From NCBI GenBank assembly GCA_904380375.1, contig CAJFID010000025.1, positions 1 to 41,374 on the forward strand: DNA of 41,374 bases, written 5' to 3'. The stretch is from Avimonas intestinalis (GTDB lineage: Bacteria; Bacillota; Clostridia; Oscillospirales; Acutalibacteraceae). The position numbers were made by a program, and so were the translations under genes. Below, one piece after another: positions 39,636 through 41,374 of this stretch. A model generated the notes under the pieces. The model was given only the letters and a program-made list of their open reading frames with translations. It was not told the DNA's origin and searched no databases. Within the stretch, counting starts at the first letter, position 1. The number at the start of each line of letters is the position of its first letter.

Positions 39636-41207
39636 ATGGACAAGGAACAAGCGCACAAGCAAATCGCCCGTGCGGCCAAAACCCTGTTCGCCTACTGCCG
39701 CGCCCGCACCGACAGCCGGGAAGAGGCGGAAGACCTTTCTCAGGAAATCCTGCTGGAGCTGCTCCGATGCCACGGCAATATCCGGGACGACAACGCTTTT
39801 TACGGCTTCCTGTGGGCCGTAGCCGGCAACCGGTATAAGGCCTGGTGCCGGAAAAAGCGCTCCCCGTCCGCGGTTGCTGCGCCGCTTGACGGGGACATCG
39901 CGGAAAAAAGCGAGCCGCTTTGGCTCGCCATGGAAAGGGACGAGGATCTTTGCCTTCTGCGCAGGGAGCTTTCCCTGCTGGAGGAAAACCACCGCAAGGC
40001 GACGGTGGCCTACTACGTGGAGGGACTGCCCGTGCGGCAGATCGCCCGGCGGCTCTGCGTATCCGAAAGCATGGTGAAATACCTCCTGTTCCATGCCCGG
40101 AAACAACTGAAGGAAGGGATTGCAATGCAAAGAACTTGGGGAGAAAGAAGCTATCGTCCCGGCGCGATGAACCTGCGGTATTGGGGGGACGGCCCCAACC
40201 GCTTTTGGGATCTCTGCCGGGAGAACCGGATTGCCCAGAACATCCTGCTGGCCTGCTATAACGACCGCTGCACCGCGCAGGAAATCAGCCTTCAACTCGG
40301 CGTAGCCGTTCCCTATCTTGAAGATGACCTGCACCGGCTCCTGGAATCCGGCGTCCTGCGGGAATCGGGGCGGAAATACGAAACGGCGGTGGTGATCTTT
40401 ACCAAGGAGTTCCAGATGGAGCTGGAGCGGCGGACGTTGCCTATTGAGGAGGAGATGGCGGCGGAAATCCAGCAATGGATAGAGGAAAACGGGCAGGCGG
40501 CTGAGCAGCTGGGCGACTGGGGCGGCGGGATGAACCGGAACCTGCTGCGCTGGCATTTGGCGTCCCTGCTGCTTGAGAATGCGGTCTTGGACCGCTTCCA
40601 GGGGAGTCTTTCCCTGGAATACCCTGTCACGGCCTACGGCGACCATGCCTTTATCTGGGGGGAGGAGGAGTATCCCGGAGAAAAGGGACAGTTCGGGACC
40701 TGCAGTCTGACGAACGGGGCGGGGGACCGGGTCTGCTTCCTGGACTTCACCTTGAACGGGGACATGCTGCATCATGCGTTTTACAATTATCCGCACCGCG
40801 TCCGGCTGCTGCTTGCGCTGGCGCGGGACACCTCTGCCGAAACGCCGGAGGGCGACCGGGAGGAACTGGCCGAGTTCCTTCGGCTGGGGGTTGTGCGGAA
40901 AGAGGGCGAAGCCCTACGGCTGTGCCTGCCGGTGTTCCGCCGGGCGGAATGGGACTCCCTGCGGGAGCGGATGGCCCCGGCGGCCGTCCGGCTGGAGGGA
41001 AGGACGAGGGATATGGCCCGCGTCGCCGCCGCCCTGCTGAGGGACAGCGCGCCCGCCTACCTGTGCAAGACGGCCGAGGAGCTTTCCTGGCTGACGATGT
41101 TTGACACGGCGCTGACCGGCACCTTCAAGGCGCTGCTGGACAGCGGGTACCTGACCCCTGCCCGGCGGACGGAAATCCCCACCGCCACGATCCGGCTGGC
41201 TGATTAA
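39636..41207 (+). CDS. Sigma-70-like factor with large C-terminal extension
   Basis: The 523-residue protein starts as an ECF-size sigma factor: region 2 (RAAKTLFAYCRARTDSREEA then EDLSQEILLELLRCHGNI, about residues 10-50; AFYGFLWAVAGNRYKAWCRK, about 54-73) and region 4 (ELSLLEENHRKATVAYYVEG, LPVRQIARRLCVSESMVKYL, about 112-155). About 350 further residues follow. Within them, NILLACYNDRCTAQEISLQL with GVAVPYLEDDLHRLLESGVL (about 205-245) looks like a winged helix-turn-helix; the remainder is unassigned and resembles a sensor domain (paired Trp/Tyr-rich beta strands, then helices). There is no membrane helix and no anti-sigma gene visible. ATG 39636 follows AAAGGAGGGATACC; the open frame upstream to 38682 overlaps dcd and has no site. 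Confidence 0.88.
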   Translation: MDKEQAHKQIARAAKTLFAYCRARTDSREEAEDLSQEILLELLRCHGNIRDDNAFYGFLWAVAGNRYKAWCRKKRSPSAVAAPLDGDIAEKSEPLWLAMERDEDLCLLRRELSLLEENHRKATVAYYVEGLPVRQIARRLCVSESMVKYLLFHARKQLKEGIAMQRTWGERSYRPGAMNLRYWGDGPNRFWDLCRENRIAQNILLACYNDRCTAQEISLQLGVAVPYLEDDLHRLLESGVLRESGRKYETAVVIFTKEFQMELERRTLPIEEEMAAEIQQWIEENGQAAEQLGDWGGGMNRNLLRWHLASLLLENAVLDRFQGSLSLEYPVTAYGDHAFIWGEEEYPGEKGQFGTCSLTNGAGDRVCFLDFTLNGDMLHHAFYNYPHRVRLLLALARDTSAETPEGDREELAEFLRLGVVRKEGEALRLCLPVFRRAEWDSLRERMAPAAVRLEGRTRDMARVAAALLRDSAPAYLCKTAEELSWLTMFDTALTGTFKALLDSGYLTPARRTEIPTATIRLAD

Positions 41208-41290
41208 GCGGCTGTAAGCCGAAAAGGCAGGTTTGCCTGCTATAACGCCCCCTCTGGCGTTTGTCGGAGTCAGCCTAGTGAATTGTCAAA

Positions 41291-41374
41291 CTAAGAGCAG
41301 CAGGAGTTAAGTTCAAAGTGCCATAATTCCTGGGCAGAATGGAAGTTAAGGACTTTGCGAGGCCTGGCGTTAAT
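41291..41374 (-). mobile_element. IS30-family transposase, 3' end (cut by the window edge)
   Basis: On the minus strand the last 27 codons read INARPRKVLNFHSAQELW then HFELNSCCS and TAG. NxRPRKxL is the hallmark C-terminal motif of IS30-family DDE transposases (usually followed by a GxKTPxE-like motif). Just past the stop, TTAGTTTGACAATTCA (about 41278-41293) resembles the subterminal sequence of IS30-type elements, so the insertion sequence probably ends near 41270-41280. The transposase body, the other end and any target duplication lie outside the window. Confidence 0.8.

Noticed and set aside
1..41374. CRISPR array, prophage, rRNA or integrase-bounded island
   Set aside because: I saw no regularly spaced repeats, phage structural genes, rRNA or integrase. 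The only mobile-element evidence is the IS30-type end at the right edge.

Overview
The window looks like chromosomal DNA of a low-redundancy, fairly GC-rich Clostridia member, most likely a gut anaerobe of the Oscillospiraceae/Ruminococcaceae type. This is inferred from strong AGGAGG ribosome-binding sites, sigma-A promoters with 17-bp spacers, Firmicutes-type proteins (YycJ-like hydrolase, MreB/Mbl, RlmH, ComF) and many oxygen-independent redox enzymes. No species can be named from the sequence alone.

Region by region. 1-8.9 kb is housekeeping: tRNA-Leu(UAA), a ppx-ppk polyphosphate operon, a YycJ-type metallo-beta-lactamase-fold protein, murA, a phosphofructokinase and rlmH, with clear promoters and terminators. 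8.9-13.4 kb is accessory: a decayed small lipoprotein gene, a three-gene minus-strand operon (Tdi1/GAD-like immunity-type protein, an unknown protein, a membrane-anchored DUF1266 protein) and a TetR regulator. 13.4-20.9 kb holds a GyrI-like ligand-binding protein, a DUF3737 beta-helix protein, an iron alcohol dehydrogenase, an aldo/keto reductase with two [4Fe-4S] motifs, an APH-type kinase and a GNAT acetyltransferase, separated by gene remnants. 21-28.7 kb is a redox region: three flavodoxin-fold proteins (one exported as a lipoprotein), a DUF4405 membrane cytochrome, a DUF362 lipoprotein, a flavin reductase, a cupin and an aldo/keto reductase, interspersed with decayed paralogues.

28.7-31.4 kb holds a small minus-strand operon of three short proteins behind three 11-bp direct repeats that resemble an OmpR/PhoB-type activator site, a flavodoxin remnant and a PAT-like acetyltransferase. 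31.6-35.8 kb is an AraC-controlled carbohydrate operon (sugar isomerase/epimerase, Gfo/Idh/MocA dehydrogenase, ThuA-like protein). 35.9-41.2 kb holds a Cu/Zn superoxide dismutase, comF, an mreB-like gene, dcd and a sigma-70-like factor with a large C-terminal extension. The right edge cuts into the 3' end of an IS30-family transposase gene.

The most notable points are: the exported flavodoxin plus membrane cytochrome plus DUF362 lipoprotein set, which could move electrons across the membrane; the number of decayed oxidoreductase genes around it (at least four remnants plus one truncated flavodoxin); the phased repeats at 29.9 kb; a 32-bp near-perfect palindrome at 19.0 kb; and the sigma factor with its unexplained 350-residue tail. 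I did not see a clearly new defence system, a CRISPR array or a prophage.
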